A DNA stretch of 64,000 nucleotides from Paenibacillus beijingensis. GTDB taxonomy: Bacteria; Bacillota; Bacilli; Paenibacillales; Paenibacillaceae. The notes under the pieces were generated by a model that was not told where the DNA came from, ran no database searches, and was given only the letters and a program-made list of their open reading frames with translations. Position numbers and translations under genes: made by a program. The stretch covers positions 5,348,001-5,412,000 of the forward strand of contig NZ_CP011058.1 in the NCBI RefSeq assembly GCF_000961095.1, written 5' to 3'. Every line of letters begins with the position of its first letter. Position 1 is the first letter of the stretch. Shown here piece after piece: positions 42,062 through 50,863 of the stretch.

Positions 42062-42412
42062 CTAGTATGTCCGGTTATACGTATGCACGCTTTCATTCGT
42101 CTCCGGGAAAGGGCTGACGCCCTGCGCGCCATGCCGGGCGTAATAATTGTTCTCGTTAACTTTTTGCAGACCGTCAAAAATGTTAAGCAAATACGTTACC
42201 GGCAGCATCAGTCCGAAAAAAACGACCAGCGCGTCGCCGATCTTAAACGATGCGCCATCCGCGAATACGATCAAAGCGATGTTGAAAACAAACAGAATCA
42301 TAAACGACAGCCCGCGCGCCATCTGGCCCAGGTACAAATGTCCGCCTCCGGGAAACATCATCGAGAAAAGTACCGTAAGCGCCTTGCTTTTTGGAAATGG
42401 TTGATGGGACAT
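42062..42412 (-). CDS. TM2-like small membrane protein
   Basis: 116 residues, two to three membrane helices. FSMMFPGGGHLYLGQMARGL resembles the start of the TM2 domain (a P-G-x-G-H-x-Y-x-G motif then a helix), then FMILFVFNIALIVFA and ALVVFFGLMLPVTYLLNIFDG. Function unknown. The ATG at 42410-42412 has GGGAGG 10 nt upstream. It stands alone, between the zinc-ribbon-like gene and the odhA leader. Confidence 0.75.
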   Translation of the reverse strand: MSHQPFPKSKALTVLFSMMFPGGGHLYLGQMARGLSFMILFVFNIALIVFADGASFKIGDALVVFFGLMLPVTYLLNIFDGLQKVNENNYYARHGAQGVSPFPETNESVHTYNRTY

Positions 42413-42565
42413 GCAGCGGAACCTCCCTTCCTCATGTTATCTGGTATTTATTGTAGCGAAAATAAATAAATGTGAACCCCGTCTGCGGAACCGTTTCCGT
42501 CCCCGCCTAAAGTCGGGGCGTAACATGCCGCTGCAGCCGTTGCCGGTTCGAGCGGTTGACGCACG

Positions 42566-42757
42566 TTACAAAGTAGGCAAAATTTTGTATCCCCGCTGGC
42601 AGAAGCGGCAGCGGAGCAGCATTCCGTCCACGCGCAAAGCAACTTGAACGACGTCGTCGTCCTCGGCTTCCAGCAGCGCCACATTATATTCTTCCGTTTC
42701 GCCCGTTTCAAAAAAATGGACGTTGTTCCCGCATTCACATACCAAGGTGAGCGACAC
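42566..42757 (-). CDS. Small four-cysteine (zinc-ribbon-like) protein
   Basis: 63 residues starting VSLTLVCECGNNVHFFETGE and containing LRCRFCQRGYKI: a CxC and a CxxC pair about 40 residues apart, a spacing suited to one bound zinc. There is no named family I can support. The start is a GTG (42755-42757) behind AAAGGAGG; longer in-frame starts lack a site. It is divergent from the XRE regulator gene. Confidence 0.75.
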   Translation of the reverse strand: MSLTLVCECGNNVHFFETGETEEYNVALLEAEDDDVVQVALRVDGMLLRCRFCQRGYKILPTL

Positions 42758-42784
42758 GCGACATTCCTCCTTTCGCGATCTTTG

Positions 42785-42813
42785 TTGCGGTGTCACGTTT
42801 TACATGATACAAT
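42785..42813 (+). promoter_or_regulatory. Promoter of the XRE regulator gene
   Basis: TTGCGG (42785-42790), 17-nt spacer, TACAAT (42808-42813). The -10 hexamer lies inside the perfect palindrome at 42804-42822. Confidence 0.65.
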
Positions 42814-42822
42814 CTGTATCAT
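42804..42822. promoter_or_regulatory. Perfect 8-3-8 palindrome, likely XRE operator
   Basis: ATGATACA-ATC-TGTATCAT overlaps the -10 of the regulator gene at 42900. Position and symmetry suit an autorepressor site; the binder is inferred to be the neighbouring helix-turn-helix protein. Confidence 0.6.
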
Positions 42823-42899
42823 AGAAATGTACGATAAGAGTTAAAGTTCCATTCCAAGCTGCTTGTGCATTTCATTATTTGACGATAGGAGCAATGGTC

Positions 42900-43229
42900 A
42901 TGACGATGACGATGGGAGACCGACTGCGGGAACTCCGTCTCCGAAAGAACATGTCTCAAGAAGATGTGTCCAAACAAATCGGAATTACCCGCTCAGCTTA
43001 CAGTCATTATGAAATTAACAACCGGCAGCCGGTATACGAAACGCTCATTAAGCTGGCCGCTTTTTTCGGTGTATCTTTAGATTATATCATCGGCGGCGAG
43101 GGGATCAAGAACGATACTCACGTAACGCCCGAAACAATCGAAATTATCCGCCGCCTCAACAACTTGGATCATGATAAACGAAAGCAGTCCATCGACAAAA
43201 TGATGGATGTACTTAGACAGGCGGAATAG
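42900..43229 (+). CDS. XRE-family helix-turn-helix regulator
   Basis: 109 residues. The Cro/CI-type DNA-binding domain (about residues 4-60) reads GDRLRELRLRKNMSQEDVSK and ITRSAYSHYEINNRQP, followed by IKLAAFFGVSLDYIIGGE. The C-terminal ~45 residues are helical and charged (RRLNNLDHDKRKQSIDKMMD), probably for dimerisation. The second ATG (42900) is best placed behind AGGAG; the first lies only 2 nt from it. It probably represses its own promoter; targets elsewhere are unknown. Confidence 0.88.
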   Translation: MTMTMGDRLRELRLRKNMSQEDVSKQIGITRSAYSHYEINNRQPVYETLIKLAAFFGVSLDYIIGGEGIKNDTHVTPETIEIIRRLNNLDHDKRKQSIDKMMDVLRQAE

Positions 43230-43422
43230 GCTGATTTTGGCTTGTTTCGCTTTTTGATATCTTTTTGCCTCGAGGTCATCATCTTCCTTTTATCCACGAT
43301 CGCTTCCTTCTTTGGTCAAGTCCTCTTTTACGGCTGCATTGCTTCCACTCTAACGCTTCGTTATAATTAGTTAGTTCGATTCATAACGATCGCTATTTAT
43401 GGCTGCGGGAGTGGAAAAACAA

Positions 43423-44289
43423 ATGATGTATATTGCTGATCAATGGAATGATTACGAGCTGCTTGACACCGGAGACGGAGACAAGCTGGAGAGATGGGGA
43501 TCTTACGTCCTGCGCAGACCGGATCCCCAAATCATATGGCCGATTGATAAAGAAAGCAAATTATGGAAGCAAGCGGACGGCCATTACCACCGCAGCTCTT
43601 CAGGCGGCGGCAATTGGACGTTCCGCAGCGAGCTGCCCGATAAATGGACAATCTCGTACGGAGGGCTGTCTTTCCATATTCGCCCAACCAATTTCAAGCA
43701 TACCGGGCTGTTTCCGGAGCAAGCGGTGAACTGGAGCTGGATGATGGACAAAATTCACTCGGCCGGCCGGCCAATTCGCGTCCTGAACCTGTTCGGATAT
43801 ACCGGCGGAGCAACCGTCGCCGCCGCTGCCGCCGGAGCTGAAGTGTGCCACGTCGATGCGGCCAAAGGGATGGTTCAATGGTGCAAGGAGAACGTACAGC
43901 TGTCCGGTCTCGAAAAACGCCCCGTCCGTTATATAACCGATGACGTGTTCAAATTTGTGCAGCGCGAACAGCGTCGCGGCAAGCAGTACGACGCCATTAT
44001 TATGGACCCTCCATCATACGGAAGAGGGCCGAACGGGGAGATGTGGAAGCTGGAGCAAAACCTGTACCCGTTTCTTGAATTTTGCACGACGATTTTGTCC
44101 GAGCAGCCGCTGTTTGTGCTCGTCAACTCCTATACGACCGGACTTTCCCCGCAAGTGCTGCATAATCTGCTTCATATGACGATCGGCAAAAAATACGGCG
44201 GCCGCATTCATTGCGGGGAAATCGGTTTGCCGATCACGGCTTCGGGCCTTAATCTGCCGTGCGGAATTTTGGGACGTTGGGAGGCATAA
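43423..44289 (+). CDS. RlmI/RlmK-like class I SAM-dependent methyltransferase
   Basis: 288 residues. The N-terminal part is strand-rich; the SAM site is RVLNLFGYTGGATVAAAAAG with VCHVDAAKGMVQWCKENV and ITDDVFKFV; IIMDPPSYGRGPNG is the DPPS-type motif IV of the Rlm family. The group includes 23S rRNA cytosine-C5 and guanine methyltransferases; the exact target is not determinable. ATG 43423 has GGGAGTGG at 8 nt; an ATG 24 nt upstream has none. Three nt separate it from the pseudouridine synthase gene. Confidence 0.85.
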   Translation: MMYIADQWNDYELLDTGDGDKLERWGSYVLRRPDPQIIWPIDKESKLWKQADGHYHRSSSGGGNWTFRSELPDKWTISYGGLSFHIRPTNFKHTGLFPEQAVNWSWMMDKIHSAGRPIRVLNLFGYTGGATVAAAAAGAEVCHVDAAKGMVQWCKENVQLSGLEKRPVRYITDDVFKFVQREQRRGKQYDAIIMDPPSYGRGPNGEMWKLEQNLYPFLEFCTTILSEQPLFVLVNSYTTGLSPQVLHNLLHMTIGKKYGGRIHCGEIGLPITASGLNLPCGILGRWEA

Positions 44290-44292
44290 GCG

Positions 44293-45024
44293 ATGCTTGC
44301 CAATGCTGCCGGCGGGACGCCGATTGAAGTGTTGTACGAGGACAATCATCTGCTCGTCGTCGTTAAGCCGCCGGGAATTCCTTCGCAGGAAGACGAATCC
44401 GGCGATCCCGACATGCTGACGCTGCTGAAGGCGGACTTGAAAGTCCGCCATAACAAGCCGGGCAATGTCTTCCTTGGGCTAGTCCACCGTCTGGACCGCC
44501 CTGTCGGAGGCGCAATGGTGTTTGCCAAAACGTCAAAGGCAGCTTCCCGCCTGTCGGATTCCGTCCGCACCCGTTCGTTCGGCAAGCTTTACTTGGCCGT
44601 CGTCCACGGGCAGCCTCCGGCCGCGCGGGCAAATCTGAAGCATTATTTGCACAAGGACGCGCGCCGTAATATCGTCACCGTTTACGACACTCCTGCGGCG
44701 GATGCAAAAGAAGCGCTGCTTGAATACCGTACGGTAAGCCGCAGCGGCGGATTGTCGCTCGTTGCGGTCGAGCTGCACACCGGGCGGCCGCACCAAATTC
44801 GTGCTCAACTGGCCCATATCGGCTGCCCGCTTGCCGGCGACAGCAAATACGGCGCCGGCTCAGGCCCGAAAACGGATATCGCCCTATGGTCTACGCTGTT
44901 GTCTATTCCCCATCCGGTCACGAAAGAATGGATGACCTTCCGCTCGATCCCGCCCCTATCGGAGCCGTGGAGCCGGTGGACCGAAGATGAACTTTTTGCT
45001 GCGGGTACCCCTTCGAACAAGTAA
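44293..45024 (+). CDS. RluA-family pseudouridine synthase
   Basis: 243 residues. GLVHRLDRPVGGAMVFAKT contains the catalytic Asp in HRLDRP; VLYEDNHLLVVVKPPGIPSQ and ELHTGRPHQIRAQLAHIGCPLAGD are the other family blocks. There is no S4 domain, so it is the short RluA/YlyB-like form. The enzyme isomerises uridine in rRNA or tRNA; the position is unknown. The GGGAGG that starts it is formed by the end of the methyltransferase gene, so the two RNA-modification genes are coupled. Confidence 0.92.
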   Translation: MLANAAGGTPIEVLYEDNHLLVVVKPPGIPSQEDESGDPDMLTLLKADLKVRHNKPGNVFLGLVHRLDRPVGGAMVFAKTSKAASRLSDSVRTRSFGKLYLAVVHGQPPAARANLKHYLHKDARRNIVTVYDTPAADAKEALLEYRTVSRSGGLSLVAVELHTGRPHQIRAQLAHIGCPLAGDSKYGAGSGPKTDIALWSTLLSIPHPVTKEWMTFRSIPPLSEPWSRWTEDELFAAGTPSNK

Positions 45025-45143
45025 GCAGAAAATTGGGCCGCGCTCTTTAAAATCTCGACCCGCTGACCTTGTGACTTGCAGTTCGATCGCTTCAACGCCG
45101 CAAACGAATGCAAACCGGTGTTAAGCGTTCATATTCGATATAT

Positions 45144-45178
45144 AGCCGCCGCTGCATTATGGATGCCGGCGGCTTTTT
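45144..45178 (+). terminator. Terminator after the pseudouridine synthase gene
   Basis: AGCCGCCG (45144-45151) pairs with CGGCGGCT (45167-45174), with a further GCAT extension and five T. It closes the methyltransferase-pseudouridine synthase operon. Confidence 0.85.
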
Positions 45179-45258
45179 GGCACCGTTTCACCGATTTGCG
45201 GCGGAACCACGCGTCCGTGTTTATTTGTTATAGAAAGCTTTTCTGCGGAGGCGAAACG

Positions 45259-45693
45259 TTAGACTTCGCCGGCTGAAAGCGTCGATTTTGTGTTGGCCAC
45301 TTTACCCAGCAAATAGACGAGCAGCTGCTGATTATGGGCTGAAATCCGGTCGAGCGCTTCGCGGATCAAATCATCCCTCTCCTTCATGCCCCGCTCCGCT
45401 TCGTTTTTGCCGCGATCGGTAACTGTAACCCATACGATGCGGCGGTCGCTGTCGTCGCGGCTGCGGGTAACGAGTCCGTTCCGTTCCATCCGGTCGAGCA
45501 GCGTCGTAATGGCGGCCGGGGTGGTCGCGAGATACTGCAGCAGATCCGAAGGCTTCATCGGCTGATGCTGCAGCAGCAGCTCCAGCACGTTCAGCTGGCC
45601 TTCGGTCAGATCAGGTGACAGCCGCTGCTCCAAATGGTGCTTCCATTCCTTCGTCAGCTTCATCCATAATTTCGCAAAGTCGTCCGATATCAT
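45259..45693 (-). CDS. MarR-family transcriptional regulator
   Basis: 144 residues. A winged helix is clear: MKPSDLLQYLATTPAAITTLLDRMERNGLVTRSRDDSDRR shows the recognition helix and the wing (DDSDRR). N- and C-terminal helices (HHLEQRLSPDLTEGQLNVLE, AHNQQLLVYLLGKV) form the dimer. MarR proteins usually repress an adjacent or own gene and respond to small ligands; none is evident. AAGGGGAG precedes the ATG. A TATAAT lies just upstream without a good -35. Confidence 0.92.
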   Translation of the reverse strand: MISDDFAKLWMKLTKEWKHHLEQRLSPDLTEGQLNVLELLLQHQPMKPSDLLQYLATTPAAITTLLDRMERNGLVTRSRDDSDRRIVWVTVTDRGKNEAERGMKERDDLIREALDRISAHNQQLLVYLLGKVANTKSTLSAGEV

Positions 45694-45865
45694 GACAAGC
45701 TCCCCTTCCGAAATGTAATGCCTGTCCCCATTATAACGATTGCTCCATGTCGAATAAAAGGTTAACCCGTTTAATAATTTGTTTCATTAACCGCAATATT
45801 TCCGAACCTATAGACACTTTGCGACATAGTATGGGATAGTTAGCCTCTTGCCCTGACGAATGCGC

Positions 45866-46146
45866 GCCTCCGGCAAAATCCTTTAATGCGATGAAATACG
45901 TCCGCTGCGCGGGCGGAATCATTCTTCCGATCGCTGTTGTCCTTTGGATTTCCTGAATTAATTGTTTCAGTGGGGGAAATCCAAGGATAAAGACCTTAAT
46001 TGCGATGAATGTGAACGCTGAGCGGGCAGATCATTCTTCCGATTGCTGTTGCCCTTTGGATTTCCTGAATTAATGTTTCAGTGGAGGAAATCCAAGGAAA
46101 GCTTATGCTTACGAAGTGGTTTTGCCTCCGGCAAAACCTTTAGGAG
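45866..46146. repeat. Tandem ~105-bp intergenic repeat with hairpins
   Basis: Two diverged copies, about 45883-45988 and 45996-46099, share the core CCTTTGGATTTCCTGAATTA. Each contains an inverted pair (CCTTTGGATTTCC and GGAAATCCAAGG) that can form a 12-13-bp hairpin. The flanking CCTCCGGCAAAA-CCTTTA occurs before copy 1 (45866-45885) and after copy 2 (about 46125-46143). The rest of the gap 45694-45865 shows no gene I can support. Confidence 0.75.
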
Positions 46147-46155
46147 GGATAACCA

Positions 46156-46362
46156 GTGTTAACCCAGCAGAAGAAAATGGAGTTCATTGATTTGGAAAAC
46201 GCTTACAAAGAAGCCGTCATCCGTAAACTGATAGAGTACGACGTAATAAAAGACCCGCAATGGCTTGAACAACCGGATGCTCCGGTACCATTGCGGGTCT
46301 TCCTGGAAACGATTATCGAGCTGATCGAAAAGCTGGACCCGCAGGACTGGCCTTATGATTGA
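46156..46362 (+). CDS. Small acidic protein of 68 residues, unknown
   Basis: Soluble and helical: MEFIDLENAYKEAVIRKLIE, DAPVPLRVFLETIIELIEKL and a DPQDWPYD end. No family recognised. A GTG start (46156) follows AGGAGGG at about 9 nt. Its last 10 nt overlap the end of the convergent parC gene, and its middle (46250-46301) forms a 14-bp hairpin that probably terminates parC transcription. It looks protein-like, but the hairpin constrains its codons. Confidence 0.55.
   Translation: MLTQQKKMEFIDLENAYKEAVIRKLIEYDVIKDPQWLEQPDAPVPLRVFLETIIELIEKLDPQDWPYD
46242..46301 (-). terminator. Terminator-like hairpin of parEC within a convergent gene
   Basis: A perfect 14-bp stem (46250-46263 / 46288-46301) with an inner ACCGG/CCGGT stem; the minus strand continues TTTATTACG. 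It lies 52 nt past the parC stop, inside the 68-residue gene. Confidence 0.65.
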
Positions 46363-48803
46363 CCGATGTCCGCTTGGGGGAACAAATCGATAATCGTGTC
46401 TGATTTATCGAGCGAAACGACCGTTTTGCCGATCGATTTGCGTTCGTCGAGCGGCGTTTTTTCGGTTGGAATCCGGTAATGCTTGCCGCCGGCCGTTATG
46501 GCGACGAGCTCCTGCGCGACGGTACAGTAATGCGCTCCCGCCAATGCGGAGCCATTCGGTTTGACGCGCTTGCCTTCCTTAAATTCGAATGTTGCAATTC
46601 CTTTGCCGCCGCGTCCTTGAATCGGGTAATCGGACAGCAGCGTTCTCTTTCCGTATCCGAGATCGCTGATGACGAATATTTCGCCCTCATCCTCCCGCGT
46701 TCGCAGCGCCGAGGCGATTTCGTCCCCTTCCTTCAGCTGCATGCCTCTTACGCCGGCGGAAACGCGGCCCATTGCATTTACTTCATTTTCCATAAAACGG
46801 ATGCCCATTCCTTGTCGGCTGATAAGCACGATCTGTCCCGAGCCGTCGCTTAGCGTCACGGAAATGACTTCGTCGCCTTCCGCCAGTTTGCATGCCGCAA
46901 TTGCGGTCGACCGGTTTGTGGCGTAATCCTTCAACTCGCTGCGCTTCACTTGTCCGCGCTTCGTAAAGAAAACGAGAGAGAGCCCGGTTTGTTCCAAATC
47001 TTTTACCGGTATGACGCTAACGACGCTGTCGTCTTTCGGCAGCGGAATGACGTTTACGATCGCCGTACCGGCATCCTTCCATTTGAAATCCGGAATTTGA
47101 TGGACCGGAAGCAGGTAATACTGTCCTTTTCGCGTAAACACAAGCAGGCTGTGGACCGTATTCGTTTCGAGCATGAAACGGATAACGTCCCCGTCCTTCA
47201 CGCCTGCGCTGCCCAAGTCTCCGCCGGAACGGGTAAACGACAGGATGCTCGTCCGCTTGACGTAACCGTCGCGGCTGAGCGAGACGATCACATCCTCCGG
47301 ATTGACCATCACTTCCAGATTGACCTTCAGCTCTTCCACTTCTCCGCGAATTTCCGAGCGGCGGTCAATGCCGTATTTTTCACGGATTTCCAGCAGTTCA
47401 TCGCGAATAACGTTCAGCAGCTTTTTCTCGCTGTCCAAAATCGCTTTCAAGTACGCGACACGCTTCGCAATTTCCTTCAGTTCTTTCTCCAGCGAATGAA
47501 TTTCAAGGTTGGTGAGCCTATACAGCTGGAGGGTCAAAATCGCATCGGCCTGGCGCTCGGAAAAGCCAAACTTCGCGACCAGGTTGTTTTGTGCGTCCTG
47601 CCGGTTTTTGGAAGCTTTAATGGCCGCAATCACGTCGTCCAGAATGTTCAGCGCCTTGACCAGCCCTTCGAGCACGTGCGCGCGGTCCTCCGCTTTCTCC
47701 AGCTCGTACTTTGTCCGGTACGTGACGACTTCCTTCTGGTGGTCGATGTAAGCGGTCAGCATGTCCTTTAAACCGAGCTGCTGCGGCGTTTTGTTTACGA
47801 TTGCGACCATATTGAAGTTATACGTCACCTGCAGGTCGGTCTTTTTGAGCAGATACGCCAGTATTCCTTGTGCGTCCGCATCCTTTTTCACCTCGATGAC
47901 GATCCGCAGTCCCGCGCGTCCGCTTTCGTCGCGCACTTCGGCGATTCCTTCGACCTTTTTCTCGATACGGATGTTTTCCATGGCGGTAACAAGACGCGAT
48001 TTGACAACCTGATACGGGATTTCGGTAATGACGATTTGTTTCTTTCCGCCCCGCATTTCTTCAATTTCGGTTTTGGAACGGATATAAATCCGTCCTTTGC
48101 CGGTGGCATAAGCTTCGCGGATGCCTTCCTCGCCCATGATGAGCCCGCCGGTCGGGAAGTCAGGACCTTTCACGATGCCCATCAGGTCGGTGACCGTCAT
48201 TTCTTTGCCGCTCATCAGCGCGACGCACGCGTCAATCACTTCCCGCAAATTATGGGTCGGGATTTCCGTGGCAAAGCCGGAGGAGATGCCGCTTACCCCG
48301 TTGACAAGCAAATTGGGATAACGGGACGGCAGGACCACCGGCTCTTTGGTCGAATTATCGAAATTGTCCTTGAACTGTACGGTGCGTTTCTCGATATCGC
48401 GCAGCAGCTCCAGCGCGATCGGAGAAAGCCTCGCTTCCGTATACCGCATCGCCGCGGCGGGATCGTCGTCGATGGAGCCCCAGTTGCCGTGCCCGTCGAT
48501 CAGCACATGCCCCATCTTCCAAGGCTGCGCCATGCGCACCATGCCGTCGTAGATGGAGGTGTCGCCGTGCGGATGGTAGTTGCCCATTACGTCGCCGACG
48601 GTTTTGGCCGACTTGCGGTACGGCTTGTCAGGCGTATTGCCGGCGTCGTACATCGCATACAAAATGCGGCGCTGCACCGGCTTCAGTCCGTCGCGGACGT
48701 CCGGAATTGCGCGGTCTTGAATAATATATTTCGAATAGCGGCCGAACCGGTCGCCGACAACTTCTTCAAGAAACGCCGGCAAAAACTGTTCCAAACTGCT
48801 CAA
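46353..48803 (-). CDS. parC: DNA topoisomerase IV subunit A
   Basis: 816 residues, like B. subtilis ParC (806). The catalytic Tyr121 is in AAMRYTEARLS; GNYHPHGDTSIYDGMV is the quinolone-resistance-determining segment; KGPDFPTGG and ITEIPYQVVKS follow. The C-terminal beta-pinwheel carries QGRGGKG, a degenerate form of the GyrA box, which fits topoisomerase IV rather than gyrase. Start TTG at 48801-48803 with GGAGG 8 nt before; it lies 12 nt after parE. The enzyme decatenates daughter chromosomes. Confidence 0.93.
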   Translation of the reverse strand: MSSLEQFLPAFLEEVVGDRFGRYSKYIIQDRAIPDVRDGLKPVQRRILYAMYDAGNTPDKPYRKSAKTVGDVMGNYHPHGDTSIYDGMVRMAQPWKMGHVLIDGHGNWGSIDDDPAAAMRYTEARLSPIALELLRDIEKRTVQFKDNFDNSTKEPVVLPSRYPNLLVNGVSGISSGFATEIPTHNLREVIDACVALMSGKEMTVTDLMGIVKGPDFPTGGLIMGEEGIREAYATGKGRIYIRSKTEIEEMRGGKKQIVITEIPYQVVKSRLVTAMENIRIEKKVEGIAEVRDESGRAGLRIVIEVKKDADAQGILAYLLKKTDLQVTYNFNMVAIVNKTPQQLGLKDMLTAYIDHQKEVVTYRTKYELEKAEDRAHVLEGLVKALNILDDVIAAIKASKNRQDAQNNLVAKFGFSERQADAILTLQLYRLTNLEIHSLEKELKEIAKRVAYLKAILDSEKKLLNVIRDELLEIREKYGIDRRSEIRGEVEELKVNLEVMVNPEDVIVSLSRDGYVKRTSILSFTRSGGDLGSAGVKDGDVIRFMLETNTVHSLLVFTRKGQYYLLPVHQIPDFKWKDAGTAIVNVIPLPKDDSVVSVIPVKDLEQTGLSLVFFTKRGQVKRSELKDYATNRSTAIAACKLAEGDEVISVTLSDGSGQIVLISRQGMGIRFMENEVNAMGRVSAGVRGMQLKEGDEIASALRTREDEGEIFVISDLGYGKRTLLSDYPIQGRGGKGIATFEFKEGKRVKPNGSALAGAHYCTVAQELVAITAGGKHYRIPTEKTPLDERKSIGKTVVSLDKSDTIIDLFPQADIGQS

Positions 48804-48815
48804 GGCGCTTCCCTC

Positions 48816-50798
48816 CTATTCCATATATTCCGTAAAATCAACATTTTCGATGATCCAGCGCTTGCGTGGATCGACCTTGTCGCCCATCAGCGTCGAAACG
48901 CGTCTCTCCGCCTTGGCTGCGTCCTCGATCCGCACCTGCAGCAGCGTGCGCGACTCCGGATTCATCGTCGTCTCCCACAGCTGATCCGGGTTCATTTCGC
49001 CCAGTCCTTTGTAGCGCTGCAGTTCGGTGTTTTTACCCATTTCCTTCCTGTAGCTGCCGAGCTGCTCATCGGTCCAAGCGTAACGCACCGTTTCCAGCTT
49101 GCCGGATTTGCGCGTCATTTTGTACAGCGGCGGCTGCGCGATATAGACCCGTCCGGAATCGACAAGCGGCTTCATGTACCGGTAGAAGAAAGTAAGCAGC
49201 AGCACTTGAATATGGGCGCCGTCCGTATCGGCATCGGTCATAATGATGATTTTGCTGTAGTTGCACTCTTCCGCTTCGAATTCCGGACCGACTCCGGCAC
49301 CGATGGCGGCGATGATCGCTTTGTACTCGTCGTTCTTCAAAATATCGGCGAGCTTCGCTTTCTCCGGGTTCATCGGCTTGCCCTTCAGCGGCAGAATCGC
49401 CTGGTATTTGGAATCGCGTCCCTGCTTGGCGGAGCCGCCCGCGGAATCGCCTTCCACGATAAACAGCTCGTTGCGCGAAGCGTCCTTCGATTGGGCCGGC
49501 GTCAGCTTGCCCCCGAGATTGGAGCTTTCGCTGCGCTTCTTGCCGCTGCGGATCTCGTCTCGCGCCTTGCGCGCCGCTTCCCGCGCTTTCGAAGCCTGAA
49601 CCGCCTTCTTGACGAGCTGTTGCGCAACCTGAGGATTTTCTTCCAGAAACACCTGTATGCCGTCGGATACGATGGCGTCCACGGCGCTGCGCGCGGACGA
49701 GCTGCCGAGCTGGTCTTTCGTCTGGCCGACAAACTCCACTTCCGACATTTTGATATTGATGACCGCCATCATGCCTTCGCGCAAATCGCTGCCGTCCAGA
49801 TTTTTGTCCTTTTCTTTGAGCAGCCCGTTTTTGCGTGCATAATCGTTCATAACGCGAGTATAAGCAGTTTTGAAGCCCGTTTCGTGTGTGCCGCCTCCCC
49901 GTGTCGGGATCGCATTGACGAACGAAACTATCGTCTCCGTGTAGCCGTCGTTATACTGCAGCGCCACTTCAACCTCGATTTCATCCTTCTCGGAGCTGAA
50001 ATGAATGACGTCGTGCAGCACCGCTTTATCTTCGTTCAAAAACTCGACGAACTGCTTCGCGCCGCCTTCGTAATGGAAAACGTCTTCCTTGCCGGCACGC
50101 AGATCTTTGATCGACACTTTCAGCCCGGAGTTGAGAAAGGCGATTTCCTGCAGCCGTTCCGCAAGCGTATCGTAGTTGATCGTCGTATTGCCGTGAAAAA
50201 CGCGGGCATCCGGCTTAAACGTAACTTTAGTGCCTGTCCGGTTCGTATTGCCGGTGATTTCAAGCCCCGTAACCGGCTCGCCGACATGCTCTTTGCCTTT
50301 ATCGTCGACCCAATATTCGAAACGCTGTTTATGTATTTTTCCGTCGCGGAAAATTTCCACTTCCAGCCATTCCGAAAGCGCGTTTGTGACCGATGCGCCG
50401 ACACCGTGCAGTCCGCCCGACTTTTTGTAGCCTCCGCCGCCGAATTTGCCGCCCGCATGCAAAATCGTAAACACAACCTGCGGTGTCGGTATTCCCGTTT
50501 TATGCATGCCGGTCGGGATCCCCCGCCCGTTATCATGAACCGTTACGGAGCCGTTTGTATGGATCGTAACGGAAATTTCGGAGCAAAATTTGGCCAGATG
50601 CTCGTCAACCGCATTATCGACAATTTCCCATACGAGATGATGTAGACCGGAAGTTGTCGTGCTGCCGATATACATCCCCGGGCGCTTGCGCACCGCGGTC
50701 AGGCCTTCGAGTATTTGAATGTCGTCCGCATCGTATTTCTTTCCATCAGCCGCCGTATTTGCCGCCTTGTCTGCATATAAATCCAATTGCTCGGCCAT
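48816..50798 (-). CDS. parE: DNA topoisomerase IV subunit B
   Basis: 660 residues. The GHKL ATPase has EIVDNAVDEHL, HDNGRGIPTG and GGLHGVGASVTNALS; the transducer follows (TFKPDARVF); the TOPRIM domain shows IVEGDSAGGSAKQGRD and IIMTDADTDGAHIQVLLLTF, which bind magnesium at the cleavage site. Its length and position before parC separate it from gyrB, normally next to recF/gyrA. ATG follows AGGGGG. ParC/ParE act as a heterotetramer. Confidence 0.95.
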   Translation of the reverse strand: MAEQLDLYADKAANTAADGKKYDADDIQILEGLTAVRKRPGMYIGSTTTSGLHHLVWEIVDNAVDEHLAKFCSEISVTIHTNGSVTVHDNGRGIPTGMHKTGIPTPQVVFTILHAGGKFGGGGYKKSGGLHGVGASVTNALSEWLEVEIFRDGKIHKQRFEYWVDDKGKEHVGEPVTGLEITGNTNRTGTKVTFKPDARVFHGNTTINYDTLAERLQEIAFLNSGLKVSIKDLRAGKEDVFHYEGGAKQFVEFLNEDKAVLHDVIHFSSEKDEIEVEVALQYNDGYTETIVSFVNAIPTRGGGTHETGFKTAYTRVMNDYARKNGLLKEKDKNLDGSDLREGMMAVINIKMSEVEFVGQTKDQLGSSSARSAVDAIVSDGIQVFLEENPQVAQQLVKKAVQASKAREAARKARDEIRSGKKRSESSNLGGKLTPAQSKDASRNELFIVEGDSAGGSAKQGRDSKYQAILPLKGKPMNPEKAKLADILKNDEYKAIIAAIGAGVGPEFEAEECNYSKIIIMTDADTDGAHIQVLLLTFFYRYMKPLVDSGRVYIAQPPLYKMTRKSGKLETVRYAWTDEQLGSYRKEMGKNTELQRYKGLGEMNPDQLWETTMNPESRTLLQVRIEDAAKAERRVSTLMGDKVDPRKRWIIENVDFTEYME

Positions 50799-50863
50799 AC
50801 GCGTCCCCCTTTTTCGTCTGCAGCTCTCGTTTGTTGCAATCGCTGACGCTGCTTCAAGCTATT

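Noticed and set aside
47868..50645. A 925-codon open frame antisense to parC/parE
   Set aside because: Both topoisomerase genes on the other strand have full sets of motifs; the long antisense frame comes from codon bias in GC-rich coding DNA.
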